Origin: Candidatus Mycoplasma haematohominis
GTDB taxonomy: Bacteria; Bacillota_I; Bacilli_A; Mycoplasmatales; Mycoplasmoidaceae
Assembly: GCF_902712995.1 (NCBI RefSeq)
Contig: NZ_CACTIB010000020.1
Span: 1-64,000 of the forward strand
Length of the DNA stretch: 64,000 nucleotides
Direction of reading: 5' to 3'
Shown: positions 1 through 10,028 of the stretch, piece by piece
Position numbering within the stretch: position 1 is the first letter of the stretch
Layout of the letters: each line of letters begins with the position of its first letter
Translations under genes and position numbers: made by a program
Notes under the pieces: generated by a model
Told to the model about the DNA's origin: nothing
Database searches by the model: none
Seen by the model: only the letters and a program-made list of their open reading frames with translations

Positions 1-254
1 GGATATTTAGTACCTTTACTATTGGGTAACCTGAACTTGTGTATTTTTTATCGTCAAAACTAAAGCCTCTGATGAATTGAACGACTTCATCCAGTCTTTT
101 CCATATTCAACCCCCCCCTTATACACCTTTCTTTTGATTTCGATTTTTTTTGGGCTCAAAAATTAGGAAGTTTGGGAGAAAATAAGGTTTCGTTTATTTT
201 TTAGAAGGAAACCTAACCCTATTTTTTCTGGCGAGACAATAGATTATATGTTTC
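1..254. other. Intergenic/remnant stretch without a supported gene
   Basis: Downstream of ptsI I find no convincing coding region. The minus strand has an open stretch of about 46 codons, from a possible TTG, that passes through the G8 tract (C8 on the plus strand, 111-118) and ends in a YGKDW-containing tail. I recognise nothing in it and it may be a remnant. Confidence 0.4.
111..118. repeat. C8/G8 homopolymer tract
   Basis: Eight consecutive C on the plus strand. In this AT-rich sequence long G/C runs are rare; the only other G/C runs of eight or more that I found lie inside paralog genes (42116-42123 and 48470-48478). It lies in a short minus-strand open stretch whose reading frame would depend on tract length. 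Confidence 0.6.
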
Positions 255-1982
255 TTAGTATCTAATATTTTGTTGCGCTAGATAACTTTTTACGTAATTC
301 AATACTTCTTCTTCTGTAGAGAAATCTACGCACTCCATTGCTATATCTCTACATTCTTCTAGATTTAATTGGCTAAGAACTCTCTTAATGCTTGGAATAG
401 CTGTAGCGCTCATGGATAAAGAATTTATTCCTAGACCTACTAGTATTATTGCAGAAATAGGATTGCTTGCCATTTCTCCACATACGCTTACCTCTCTTGA
501 GTATTTTCTTGCCCCTTCTACTGTGTACTTAATTAATGTCAAGATACTTGGATTATTTGGTTGATATAAGTAGTTCACTTCCTCGGACATTCTGTCTGCA
601 GCGTGAGTATATTGAATTAAATCGTTACTTCCTACAGAAAAGAAATCTGCTTCCTTAGCAAAAGCTTTGGATATTACAGCGGTACTTGGTATTTCCACCA
701 TCATTCCGATTTGATAATCTTTGGAAACTGCTTTACCTTCTTTTATTAATTCCTCCTCAACTTCTTTTGTTATTGCTTTTGCCTTTGTAAATTCATCTAC
801 AGTTGCGACCATAGGAAACATAATTTTTAGTTTTCCTTTCTCGCTTGCTCTAAGCAAAGCTCTCAGTTGGGTTTTGAAAATTTCCCTCTTGTCTAGGCTA
901 AGCCTTAAAGCTCTATATCCCAGGAAAGGATTCATTTCTTTTGGGAAAGTGAAGTAGTTTAGGTGTTTGTCTCCTCCTATGTCTAATGTTCTGATCGTTA
1001 TTGGCTCTCCTTGATTTTTTTCTAGAACTTCACTGTATGCTTGATATTGCTCTTCTTCAGTTGGCCAATCTTGTGATTCCATGTAAAGGAATTCGCTTCT
1101 GAATAAACCAACTCCTTTACCTCCATATTCGATTACTTTTTTTAGATCTTTAGGTTGTCCTATATTTCCCCTTAATGGAATTTTGGTTCCATCTTTCATA
1201 ATGCATTCTCCGGTTTTGAATTTCTCTAATTCTTTTTTGCTTTCTTCTGCATCTTCTCTTTTCTGTTCTCAATTGTTAATTTCCTCAGGACTTAGGTCTG
1301 TTTCTACTATTCCTTCTCTTGCGTCTATAGCTATTATTTCTCCTTCTTTCACGGAATTAGTTATGTTTTTTAAAGATACAATGGCCGGAATTTCTAATGT
1401 TTTGGCCATGATTGCAGAGTGGGATGTTGCACCTCCAATGTTGGTTGCAAAACCTTTTATGTATTTTTTGTTAAGCATCGCTGTCTCACTAGGACTTAGG
1501 TCGTGAGCAATTATGATGCTTTCCTCTTGTATTAGAAGAAGATCAGGCAACTTAACTTGGCATACGCATGCTAAAAATCTTCTCTTTAAATCTTTGATGT
1601 CGCTGGCTCTTTCTTTGAAATAATCATCTTCCATTCCTTCAAATATCATCTGATATTTGTTGAATACTTCGTTTACTGATCAAGCAGCGCTCTTACCTTC
1701 ATTAATTAATTTTTTTATTTCCTCGTGAATTTGTTCGTCTTTAGCTATTTCTAGATGCGCTTGAAATATTTCTCCTTTTTCCGGAGAGATTTTTTCTGTA
1801 GCAATCTTAATTAACCCTTCTATTTGAGAAATTACTTCTTGTTGACACGAAAGAAAATAGTCTCATTCTTTGCTCTGATCAGTTGACTCTTCTTTGTAGT
1901 TGAACTCGGGATCCTGTAATAAGAAAACTTTTCCTATTCCAACACCATCTCCTACACCAATTCCTTTAAATTGTTTGGACAC
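255..1982 (-). CDS. ptsI: Phosphoenolpyruvate-protein phosphotransferase (PTS enzyme I)
   Basis: Enzyme I moves phosphate from PEP to HPr, the first step of sugar uptake by the phosphotransferase system in the cytoplasm. The 575 residues match the usual length. The N-terminus reads KGIGVGDGVGIGK, typical of the family. The phospho-histidine motif GGATSHSAIMA places the active His near residue 188, and the PEP-binding domain ends with SVCGEMASNP (Cys near 501). In-frame TGA codons near 1270, 1681 and 1864 are read as Trp. The GTG start at 1980-1982 directly follows an in-frame stop, so no longer start is possible. It diverges from glyA across a 54-bp, almost purely A/T spacer. Confidence 0.96.
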
Positions 1983-2036
1983 CTATTTATTAAGAAGTAA
2001 TATTTATTTAAATAATAAAAGCTTAATTTTAAATTA
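1983..2036. promoter_or_regulatory. Divergent ptsI/glyA spacer
   Basis: This 54-bp, almost entirely A/T segment separates two divergent genes and must carry both promoters or be transcribed through. No Shine-Dalgarno-like sequence precedes either start. I cannot assign individual -10 or -35 boxes. Confidence 0.35.
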
Positions 2037-3257
2037 TTGGAAAATTCTGAGATACTGAAACTCGCGGTATTAGAAAAAAAGAGACAAGAGGAAACTTTGA
2101 GCTTAATTGCTTCTGAGAATTCTGTATACCCAGAAGCCTTAGAAATTGCTAGTTTTCCTCTTTCTAATAAGTATTGTGAAGGGTATCCAGGGAAAAGGTT
2201 TTATGCAGGGTGCGAATATATAGATTTGATTGAGAGTGAAGCAATTGAGTCTACAAAGAAACTATTTAGTTGTAAGTATGCCAATGTTCAATCTTTTTCT
2301 GGCTCTATAGCTAATTTATCCATATATAAGGCTTTGTTGAAGCCCGGGGATACTATCCTTAGCATGGATATGTCCTCTGGAGGACATTTGACTCATTCTT
2401 CTAAAGTTTCGTTTGTTACGCATTACTATAAGGTGGAGACTTATACAGTGGACAAAGAAACACTTAAATTGGATTATTCATCTATTAGGGATATTGCTTT
2501 GTCTGTAAAGCCTAAGTTAATAATTGCAGGAGCATCCAGTTATCCTTTTGAGATTTGCTTTGAGTCTTTTAGAAAGATTGCAGATGAAGTTGGCGCTTAT
2601 TTATTGGCAGATATTTGTCATTTATCTGGATTTGTAGCAACTGGATTGCATAATCATTGTTTTCCTCATGCACATGTTGCAATGTGCACTACACATAAAC
2701 AATTAAGAGGTACTCGAGGAGCTCTAATATTTTGGAATGATGAAGATTTAACTGAACGTATAAATAAATCAGTATTTCCTGGAACTCAAGGAGGCATGAA
2801 TCCTTCTACTATAGCTATCAATACCATTGCTATAAAGAAATCTCTGAGTTCTGATTATTTTCAATATATGTCAGATGTACTGATGAATGCTAGAATAATG
2901 ATGAATAAGCTAAAAGAATTGGGGGCAGCCGTAATAGGAACTCAAACTCACTTTTTTTTGGTAAATACTAAAAAATCTTTTGGCCTTACAGGTTTAGAAG
3001 CTTCTAAACTTTTAGAAAAGGCAGGATATATTACTAATCCAAATCTACTCCCCTTTGATACCGAAAGCCCTTTTATAACTTCCGGTGTTAGAATTGGAAC
3101 GCTTTTTTTAACTACTTTAAAACCCTCAATCGAGGAAGTGGAGTGATTGGTTAATCAGATTTTTAAAGTTCTGTCTAGTAAGAAAACAGAAGTTGCGTTA
3201 AAAGCAAAGGAGTATTTAAAGAATTGGAGAATAAATAGATGTATAGATAGTGACTAA
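2037..3257 (+). CDS. glyA: Serine hydroxymethyltransferase
   Basis: GlyA interconverts serine and glycine with tetrahydrofolate and feeds one-carbon metabolism. The 406-residue protein shows SLIASEN near the N-terminus, the SGGHLTH segment near 114-120 and the PLP-binding lysine in TTHKQLRG (Lys221). The loop after the lysine reads LRGTRG rather than the common LRGPRGG, a small deviation. The start is TTG. One TGA (3144-3146) is read as Trp and adds the 38-residue C-terminal tail. The stop overlaps the GTG start of gltX by 8 bases, indicating a co-transcribed unit. Confidence 0.95.
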
Positions 3258-4710
3258 TAACGATAATAAGACGGTGTGTACTAGATATGCTCCGTCTCCT
3301 ACTGGTTCATTACATGTTGGAGGGGCTAGAACTGCTTTATTTAATTATTTATATGCAAAGAAAAATGACGGGAAGTTTATCTTAAGAATAGAGGATACCG
3401 ATAAAGCAAGGAATATTACAGATGGGCATATAGCAATTGAGAATGATCTGAAGGCTTTAAATATATTTCCTGATGAATCATTTAGTGTTCCAGGATCTAG
3501 AGGGCCTTATCTTCAATCTCAGAAGTTGAATAGGTATCATGAGTTAGCAGACAAGCTTCTAAAAGAAGGAAAGGCATACAGATGTTTTTGTACTGGGCAT
3601 AAATTGGAAGAATCTAGACAGGCGGCATTAGCTAATAATTCAACTCCGATTTATTCAAGAAAGTGTAGGTTCTTGTCTGAAGAAGAAATACAGAAAAATT
3701 TGGCGGATAAGAAACCATACACTATTAGATTGAAGGTAGATATTCTGGAGAAGTATGAGTGGAATGATTTGATAAGGGGAAATATTTCAGTGCCTGAGTA
3801 CTCTATGAGTGATTATGTGATTATGAGATCTGATAAGAGTCCAACATATAACTTCACAGTAACTGTAGATGATTTTGATATGGGAATTACTTGTGTTTTA
3901 AGGGGAGAAGAACATATTGCAAACACTCCTTATCAATTGGCTACATATCATGCGCTTGGTTTTGTGGATGGAATTCCAAATTTTGGGCACCTTTCAATTA
4001 TTGTGGATAAGGATAGAAAAAAAATGTCTAAGAGATCTGAAGATGAGTTTAATTTTGTATCTGGGTTAATAAGTAAGGGCTATCTTCCTGAAGCTATTGT
4101 TAATTTTTTAGCGCTTTTAGGTTGGTCGCATGGAGAACAGGAAATATTTAGTCATGAGGAGTTAATTAAGTTGTTTGATATTAGTTCTGTAAGTAAATCT
4201 CCAGCTTTTTTTGATATTGAGAAATTGAATTGGATTAATCATAAATACATACAAGGAATGACACAAGATTATTACTTAAATTACTTGATTCCTATATTTA
4301 CTGTGGATTTAGGAGAGTATGAACAAAAGAAAAAGTTATTTGCTTTGGCAAATAAAAAGAATATTTATTACGGTTCTCAGTTGAATGAGTTGGCTTTGGA
4401 GTTTTATACTCCTGGAAAATTGACTCCTGATTTAATAGATATTTTGAAGAAAGGTAAAAAAGTAGTCAGTCTGGCGTATGATAATTTTCCAAGAGTAGAA
4501 GAGGACTGAAACCAAACGACTATAAGGAATTATCTGAAACAGTTGTCTCAAGTTAGTGGAATAAAAGGCAAAGATTTTTTTAAACCTCTAAGAGTCGCTT
4601 GCTCTTTCAAAGAAGAAGGTTTTGAATTGTCTAATGTTTTGGAATGTTTGGGAAGAGATACTGTTATTAAGAACTTAGTTGAATCTCTAGAAGCCGTAAA
4701 AAGTGAATAA
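3250..4710 (+). CDS. gltX: Glutamyl-tRNA synthetase
   Basis: A class I aminoacyl-tRNA synthetase that charges tRNA-Glu. The HIGH-type motif appears in PSPTGSLHVGGARTA (residues 16-29) and the KMSKS-type loop as KMSKR near residue 258. The protein has 486 residues, normal for bacterial GltX, and ends with the anticodon-binding part (KGKDFFKPLRVA). TGA at 4507-4509 is Trp. The GTG start overlaps glyA by 8 bases and the stop overlaps the next gene by 8 bases. There is no separate GlnRS in view. The tRNA-Gln gene at 9583 may be charged by an indirect route, but that cannot be judged here. Confidence 0.97.
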
Positions 4711-5896
4711 ATTATTAGGTTTTCATATACCTCATCTTGCAATAAAAAAAGATCAGTCTCATTTCATAAAGGATCCCATATACAGGTCTATTCATTTTGA
4801 CAGAGAACAAACTTGGCTCTATCAATTGGTGGATACTCTTGAGTTTCAGAGATTACACAGACTTAAACAAATGTCTTTGAATTTCTATAACTTTTCTTCT
4901 GCTTTACATACAAGGTTTACTCATTCTTTAGGAGTTTATGAGTTGTGTAATAGGTTTATTAAGCATTTCATATCTGAGGGAGAGTTAGATAAGGAAAAGA
5001 ACTTTAAGGAGATAAATATTGCTTTAGGAGCAGCAATATTGCATGATATAGGTCATGGACCTTTATCTCATGCTTTTGAGTATGCCATTAAAAATTTTGA
5101 GCATGAAAGAATGGGAATTAGGATTATTACTTCTCCTGAAACAAAGATAAATAAGTTATTAAGAGAGAAGTCATTGCATGATGGTTTAGATGAAGATTTC
5201 TATGCCAGAGAGATAGTCAAGGTATTGGATAAGAGTAGTGAATATAAGTGGATAACTGAGTTGATTTCCTCTGATGTGGATGTTGACAGGATGGACTACT
5301 TAGTTAGAGATTCTTATTTTTCTGGAGTTAGGTACGGGAACAATATAGATGTAGATTTATTTATTAAGTGATCTACTATTCAGAATGGAAGTTTTGGTTT
5401 TAGAAAGAAAATTATGAATAGTTTGGAACATTTTGCATTGTCTAGGAAGCATATGTATGAAGATCTGTACAACAATGCTGTGTTTAGAGTGTATGAAAAT
5501 TTGATTACAAAGATTTGTAATTTTTTGGTTACTCATATAGATCACTATAAATCTAAACCTTCTTTTCAGAAGTATTTATTTATGTTTTTGATGCCTGATG
5601 AAAATTGACCATTGGAAGACTTTTTGGATTTGGATGATGAAAGATTTTTGATCTTTTTGCAATCTGCTTTAATTGATGGAATTATGTTTGATGAGGCAAG
5701 AATATATCTTGGTCTTTTATTTGGAATTTGATTAGATGAAAAGGGTAATCCAATTTCTGCTAGAGATATCGAAGTGGAAAAAGTCCCTCTCGACGAAGCA
5801 ACTTTAGTTAAACAAGAAAAGAAGAAGGGTGATAAATTTATAAAAGTAAATATATGAGATCCATATAATAAGAGGTTAACACCTATTCTTATTTAA
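4703..5896 (+). CDS. HD-domain phosphohydrolase (YwfO/dGTPase-like)
   Basis: The 397-residue protein carries a complete HD metal-binding signature: RLHRLKQ near residue 50, HTRFTHSLGV near 69-78, and LHDIGHGPLSHAFE near 113-126. DVDVDRMDYLVRDS near 192-206 supplies the final aspartate. This arrangement is typical of dNTP triphosphohydrolase-like proteins such as Bacillus YwfO. The substrate cannot be read from the sequence. Four in-frame TGA codons are Trp. The GTG start overlaps gltX by 8 bases; rpoE follows after 12 bases. Confidence 0.85.
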
Positions 5897-5908
5897 AATA
5901 AATAAAGT

Positions 5909-6439
5909 ATGTCATTGGATAATAGCGCAGAAGACGTTAAGAGAGAACCAGTTCAAGTTTTACACGTTACTGAACTTGTTGATATTGCTTACGGTATAGC
6001 TAAAGAGCAGTTTCAGAATCAGTTCTTTTCTTTTTCTGAAATATGGAGTAAGGTTTGGAAGTCTGCTGAGAGGTTTTCTAAGGAAAAAGTTGAGGACTGA
6101 ATAGGTTATTTTTACACAGAGCTGATATTAGACCCTAGGTTCACAATTTATGGGTTTAATAATTGAAAGTTGAGAGAGTTTGTTCCTCTTAATGAAATTA
6201 AGAAACTGGAAAAAACTATCTTCTCAGATGATGCTGTTTTTGAGGAAGAATATGAAGCTTATATAACTTCAGTGAAAAATAAGAATAAAGAAGTTGAAAT
6301 TATTCCTAGTGATGAGACTGCATCATTTGATCCAGAAGAGGATTCTTCTGAGGAAGAGGAGACAAGCGATGAAGAGGCTGAAGATGGAGCAAGTAATAGG
6401 ATTGAAAAAGATGAATTATTTGAAAGCGAGGAAGAATAG
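5909..6439 (+). CDS. rpoE: RNA polymerase delta subunit
   Basis: Delta is the Gram-positive/mollicute RNA polymerase accessory subunit that promotes enzyme recycling and promoter selectivity. The folded N-terminal domain (residues about 15-95) contains the family segments FSFSEIWSKVWKSA and LDPRFTIYGFNNWKLREF. The tail from about residue 125 is extremely acidic and low in complexity, as expected for delta. Length 176. Two TGA codons are read as Trp. The stop abuts the 3' CCA end of a convergent tRNA-Leu with no gap. Confidence 0.9.
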
Positions 6440-6526
6440 TGGTGCCCAAGGGGGGAATCGAACCCCCACAATATTGCTATTGGCAGATTTTGAGTCTGCT
6501 GCGTCTACCAGTTCCGCCACCCGGGC
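6440..6526 (-). tRNA. tRNA-Leu (anticodon CAA)
   Basis: On the minus strand an 87-nt sequence folds as a class II tRNA: it begins GCCCGGGTGGCGG, has loop CTCAAAA (anticodon CAA), a long variable arm, a GTTCGA T-loop and an encoded CCA. It reads UUG leucine codons. It diverges from infC across 46 bp and converges on rpoE. Confidence 0.95.
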
Positions 6527-6572
6527 ATATAGGTAACAATTAGAATTTTACTGTTTTTTAGAATTTTTAAGC

Positions 6573-7112
6573 ATGGCTTTTGATAGATTTAACAGAGATC
6601 CAGAGAAACCGTTGCATCAGATAAATGAAAGAATTACTTGTTCTCCTGTATTGTTGGTAATTCCTGATGGGGAAAATAAAGTTGTAACTATTGAAGAAGC
6701 GCTTGATTTAGCAAAACAAAAAAATCTAGATTTAGTTTTGATTAACGATAAAGCAGACACTCCTATCGTAAAAATACTTGATTACGGAAAGTTTTTGTAT
6801 GAACTTAAAAAGCAAAAGTCAGGTAATAAGAAACATACCATTAAAGTTAAATCAGTAACTGTTAAACCTCAGATAAGCGCACACGATATTGGTTGAAAAG
6901 CTGATAAAGCGATTGAGTGATTTAAATTAGGCGATAAAGTTCAATTTGTAGTTAAAGCTCCTGGGCGTATGTCAGAAAGACTAGATCTTATAAATGAGGT
7001 TTATGATTCTTTTACTAAATTAGTTGAAGAATATGGAAAGCCTAAAGAAGCGTTAAAGAAGATTAGTAAAATTCAATATGCGACATATTTCTTTCCAACT
7101 GGTAAAAAATAG
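6573..7112 (+). CDS. infC: Translation initiation factor IF-3
   Basis: IF-3 binds the 30S subunit, prevents premature 50S joining and proofreads the initiator tRNA. The 179-residue protein has the N-terminal INERI segment, the linker after ILDYGKFLYE (about residues 68-77), and the C-terminal domain with VKSVTVKPQISAHDIGW. Two TGA codons are Trp. It heads the conserved infC-rpmI-rplT cluster; rpmI starts 2 bases after its stop. No Shine-Dalgarno sequence precedes the ATG. Confidence 0.97.
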
Positions 7113-7114
7113 AT

Positions 7115-7312
7115 ATGAAAAATAAAATTAAAACAAAGAAAGCCTTTGCTAAAAGATTCTTAGTTTTGGGCAATGGTAAGCTTAAGAGAAAGCATTCACA
7201 TAGATCCCACTTGGCTTCTAATAAAACTACTAAACAGAAAAGACATGCTAGGAGTTCTGCTATTCTTAATAAACCACAAATGAAAAGAGCTTATCAATTG
7301 CTTCAACGTTAG
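7115..7312 (+). CDS. rpmI: Ribosomal protein L35
   Basis: A 65-residue basic protein beginning MKNKIKTKKAFAKRF, with the KRKHSHRSHLASNKT stretch typical of L35. Length and position between infC and rplT agree. It is a component of the 50S subunit. Spacing is 2 bp after infC and 3 bp before rplT, so the three are one transcriptional unit. Confidence 0.97.
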   Translation: MKNKIKTKKAFAKRFLVLGNGKLKRKHSHRSHLASNKTTKQKRHARSSAILNKPQMKRAYQLLQR

Positions 7313-7315
7313 ATA

Positions 7316-7657
7316 ATGCGAGTACCTGGAGGTTATAAGACAAGACAAAGAAGAAAAAAAATAGTTAAGAGGGCTGAGGGATATTGAGGTCATAGGCATG
7401 TCTCTTATAGAACTGCTAGACAATCTTTAGTTAGATCAGCGCAATATGCTTTTATTTCTAGAAAACAAAGAAAGAGAGATTTCAGAAGATTGTGAATCCT
7501 TAGGATCAACGCAGCTGCTAGATTAAATGGTGTTACTTACTCTAGATTTATGGAGGCTATGAAGAAAAATAACGTAGGCTTAAATAGAAAGATGCTTTCT
7601 GAAATGGCAATTCACAATCCTGATCAATTTAAGAATCTTTGCGGACTGGTCAAATAG
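7316..7657 (+). CDS. rplT: Ribosomal protein L20
   Basis: 113 residues beginning MRVPGGYKTRQRRKK, with RTARQSLVRSAQYAF and RINAAARLNG, all diagnostic of L20, an early 50S assembly protein. It has in-frame TGA codons (for example at 7385-7387 and 7493-7495) and is recovered only with table 4. The TAG stop shares one base with the GTG start of the next gene. Confidence 0.96.
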
Positions 7658-8184
7658 TGGGCGCATTAATTGACTGAGCAGATTTATTAAATGCTCAAAA
7701 GGAGTTAGATCTTTTTGTTTTTAAGAATAAGGGTTTAACTTATCAGGATACTTCTAAAAAAAGACTTTTGTCTTTGATAGTTGAGTTAAGTGAGTTATCT
7801 AATGAAACTAAAGTGTTTAAGTTTTGATCTGAAAAGGGATGAGATGAGGAGAAAGTATTGTCTGAGTATGCGGATGTCTTACATTTTGTTCTTTCTATCT
7901 TTCAGGAAAGAGGTTTCAGTTTGGATGGGATAGGAGTTAGAGAACCGGCAAATAAAAAAGATAAGGAGTTTTTGACTGATTTTTTTCTTATGTTGCATAA
8001 AGATTTAAGTTCTGTTATATGTTTTGATAGTTCTTGCGCAGCAGATATGGAGTCTTCTTTTAGAAGTTGAGTTCAAAAATTCATTGACTTATCTAGTTAT
8101 CTTGGTTTTTCTTGAGATAAGATCATGAAATCTTTTTTAGATAAAAGGAATGTGAATTGAGAGAGACAAAGAAGCGGATATTAG
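7657..8184 (+). CDS. Dimeric (all-alpha) dUTPase-like NTP pyrophosphohydrolase
   Basis: The 175-residue protein has the motif pattern of dimeric dUTPases of the MazG-like superfamily: ELSELSNETKVFKFWSEKG near residues 47-65 supplies the ExxE part, and EYADVLHFVLSIF near 69-81 the downstream E/D pair. The expected role is hydrolysis of dUTP to dUMP, keeping uracil out of DNA and feeding dTMP synthesis. The GTG start overlaps the rplT stop by one base and efp starts immediately after its stop. Several TGA codons are Trp. Confidence 0.75.
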
Positions 8185-8733
8185 ATGGCAGAGTATATAC
8201 AGGCAATAGATCTTAGAAGAGGTCAGACAATTATTTGGAAGGGAGAGTTGTATTTAGTTCTTGATCATTCTTTTAATAAGACAGCTATGAGGGGAGGAAT
8301 AGTTAAATGCAAAGTTAAATGTTTAAAGACTAAATCTATAACTATTGAGGATTTTTCTGGAAGCAAGTTTGAGAAAGCAGTAATAGAGAAGGTAGAGGTT
8401 ATTTATTCATATGAAGATAATGGAATACTTCATTTTTTAGATAAGGATACTTATGTGGATATAGAGGTTAATGGAGATGACTTTAAGGAAGAAATGAAGT
8501 ATCTTGAAGATGGATTGGAAGTTATTTTGAGTATGTGAGATGGAGAAGTTTTATTTATAAATCTTCCTGAGATAGTTACTCTGACTATAGATAGGTTTGA
8601 TGATGATTTGCCAGCTACAGAACAGAAGAAGGCAATTACTAGCACTGGATTAGTTGTTGCTGTTCCTAAGTTTTGTGAAGTAGGAGAGAAGATTTCTGTT
8701 TCTACTTCAGATGGCAAATATAGATCGAGATAA
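8185..8733 (+). CDS. efp: Translation elongation factor P
   Basis: EF-P relieves ribosome stalling at proline runs. The 182-residue length is normal. The N-terminal KOW-like domain begins AIDLRRGQTIIWKGELY; the middle and C-terminal OB domains follow (LPEIVTLTID, TGLVVAVPKFCEVGEKISVST). The family's usual PGKGxAF loop, which carries the modified residue in many bacteria, is replaced by NKTAMRGG around residues 32-39, so a standard modification site is not obvious. The TGA at 8536-8538 is Trp. The next gene overlaps its 3' end by 23 bases. Confidence 0.93.
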
Positions 8734-9436
8734 TAGGTATTTTTATTTAAGGCTATTCGGATTACCCTTTAGTTTATTTAGGTATTTTTTTAAGCTCTTT
8801 AAGTTAAAGAGGATTTCGAAGAACTATGTTGTAGGGGCTTCTGATGATAGCGAAGAGAGTAGGTATACTAAGTTTTTAGCTTTATATAAGAGTCAGTTAT
8901 TTAGAAAAAAATTAGAGTATTCTTTCGTTTTTAAAAAGAAGATAGCAAAGCAACAGATCATTTTTGTAGTTAACGATATTCTGGATTGGTATTCTATAGG
9001 TTTGATGAATTACATAGTTAAATATCAAGAACATCCCTATCCTAAGTTTCTACTTAATGATTTGTTTATCGATAAGAAGAAAGACAATAATTTGCCTGTT
9101 TTCTGGGACTTTATAGATACTTTCTATGGAGAAAGTGATTTAGATAGGGCATTGTCAAACAAGAGGTCTTTATTTATAGAAAGAAGCTTTTTAGCGAGAC
9201 ATCCTAATTCAATGGAGAAGATTAAAGCTAGTCATATTTCGATCATGCCAATTTATTGCCTGAGACAAATGGATAATGATAGGATTTGATATTTTTCTGG
9301 AGAGTTAATAAAGACCTCTAATTTGGTCTTATTTAAGAGCTGCGCTTTGTTGGAAACTATAGATAATGCATTTTTAAAACTAGAAAAAGAAGCTCAAAAT
9401 GTTGTTACAAACAGGAAAAACCAGAAGAAAAAATAA
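8711..9436 (+). CDS. Conserved-looking hypothetical protein
   Basis: A 241-residue protein with an ATG start inside the end of efp (23-base overlap). It is rich in Phe, Leu, Lys and Arg. An amphipathic aromatic/basic stretch at residues 10-36 (LRLFGLPFSLFRYFFKLFK) could lie on a membrane, but no clear transmembrane helix follows. The C-terminus is basic. One TGA is read as Trp. I do not recognise a family. Its place at the end of the infC-efp operon suggests co-expression with translation genes. Confidence 0.6.
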
Positions 9437-9470
9437 CTCTAAAGTTATCTGTAATTTGTTTGTAATATAT

Positions 9471-9476
9471 TATTAT
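9471..9476 (+). promoter_or_regulatory. Candidate -10 box of the tRNA cluster
   Basis: TATTAT lies 16 bases before the first base of tRNA-Tyr. The same hexamer sits 13 bases before tRNA-Trp (30610-30615). No confident -35 box is visible. Confidence 0.35.
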
Positions 9477-9492
9477 TTAAATTAGTATTCCA

Positions 9493-9578
9493 GGGTAGGT
9501 AGCGAAGTGGCTAAACGCTTCTGACTGTAGATCAGACACCTTATGGTTTCGGGGGTTCGAATCCCTCCCTGCCCACCA
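9493..9578 (+). tRNA. tRNA-Tyr (anticodon GTA)
   Basis: 86 nt with a long variable arm. Acceptor GGGTAGG pairs with CCTGCCC (one G-T wobble). The anticodon loop is CTGTAGA, the T-loop GTTCGAA, and CCA is encoded. First of a five-tRNA cluster. Confidence 0.96.
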
Positions 9579-9582
9579 GTGT

Positions 9583-9657
9583 TGGGCTGTAGCCAAGCGG
9601 TAAGGCACTAGACTTTGACTCTATGATGCGATGGTTCGAATCCATCTAGCCCAGCCA
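9583..9657 (+). tRNA. tRNA-Gln (anticodon TTG)
   Basis: 75 nt. Acceptor TGGGCTG pairs with TAGCCCA (terminal wobble), the loop CTTTGAC gives anticodon TTG, and GCCA is at the 3' end. It starts 4 bases after tRNA-Tyr. Confidence 0.94.
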
Positions 9658-9664
9658 TTTTTTC

Positions 9665-9739
9665 GACTTGCTAGCTCAGCGGTAGAGCATTCGCCTTTTA
9701 AGCGAAGGGTCCTGGGTTCGAATCCCAGGCGAGTCACCA
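9665..9739 (+). tRNA. tRNA-Lys (anticodon TTT)
   Basis: 75 nt. Acceptor GACTTGC pairs with GCGAGTC, the loop is CTTTTAA, and CCA is encoded. Third gene of the cluster. Confidence 0.96.
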
Positions 9740-9778
9740 GTTTTTAATTTAAAAATATAGATGTTGTTTGTTTTTAGT

Positions 9779-9866
9779 GCTGGAGTGGCGGAATAGGTAG
9801 ACGCCCAGGACTTAAGATCCTGTGAAGCTTTGCTTCGTGAGAGTTCGAGTCTCTCTTCCAGCACCA
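9779..9866 (+). tRNA. tRNA-Leu (anticodon TAA)
   Basis: 88 nt class II tRNA. Acceptor GCTGGAG, loop CTTAAGA, a variable-arm hairpin GAAGCTTTGCTTC, and encoded CCA. Fourth gene of the cluster, after a 39-bp AT-rich gap. Confidence 0.96.
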
Positions 9867-9871
9867 TATAA

Positions 9872-9945
9872 GCGGCCATAGTTTAATGATAGAACAATAG
9901 CCTTCCAAGCTATCGATGTGGGTTTGATTCCCATTGGCCGCTCCA
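9872..9945 (+). tRNA. tRNA-Gly (anticodon TCC)
   Basis: 74 nt. Acceptor GCGGCCA pairs with TGGCCGC, the loop is CTTCCAA, and CCA is encoded. Last gene of the cluster, 5 bases after tRNA-Leu. Confidence 0.96.
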
Positions 9946-10028
9946 TGTTATTTATTTTTTCTGCATTTGTTGATTTTTTCGAAATGAACCTTTAAGACTG
10001 TTATTATTTAAGCTTTAAAAGATTTCTC

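Noticed and set aside
721..1506. Plus-strand open frames opposite ptsI
   Set aside because: They are shadows of the conserved minus-strand gene and show no family resemblance.
6449..6456. G-run near 6450 as another phase-variable tract
   Set aside because: It is part of the T-arm of tRNA-Leu(CAA).
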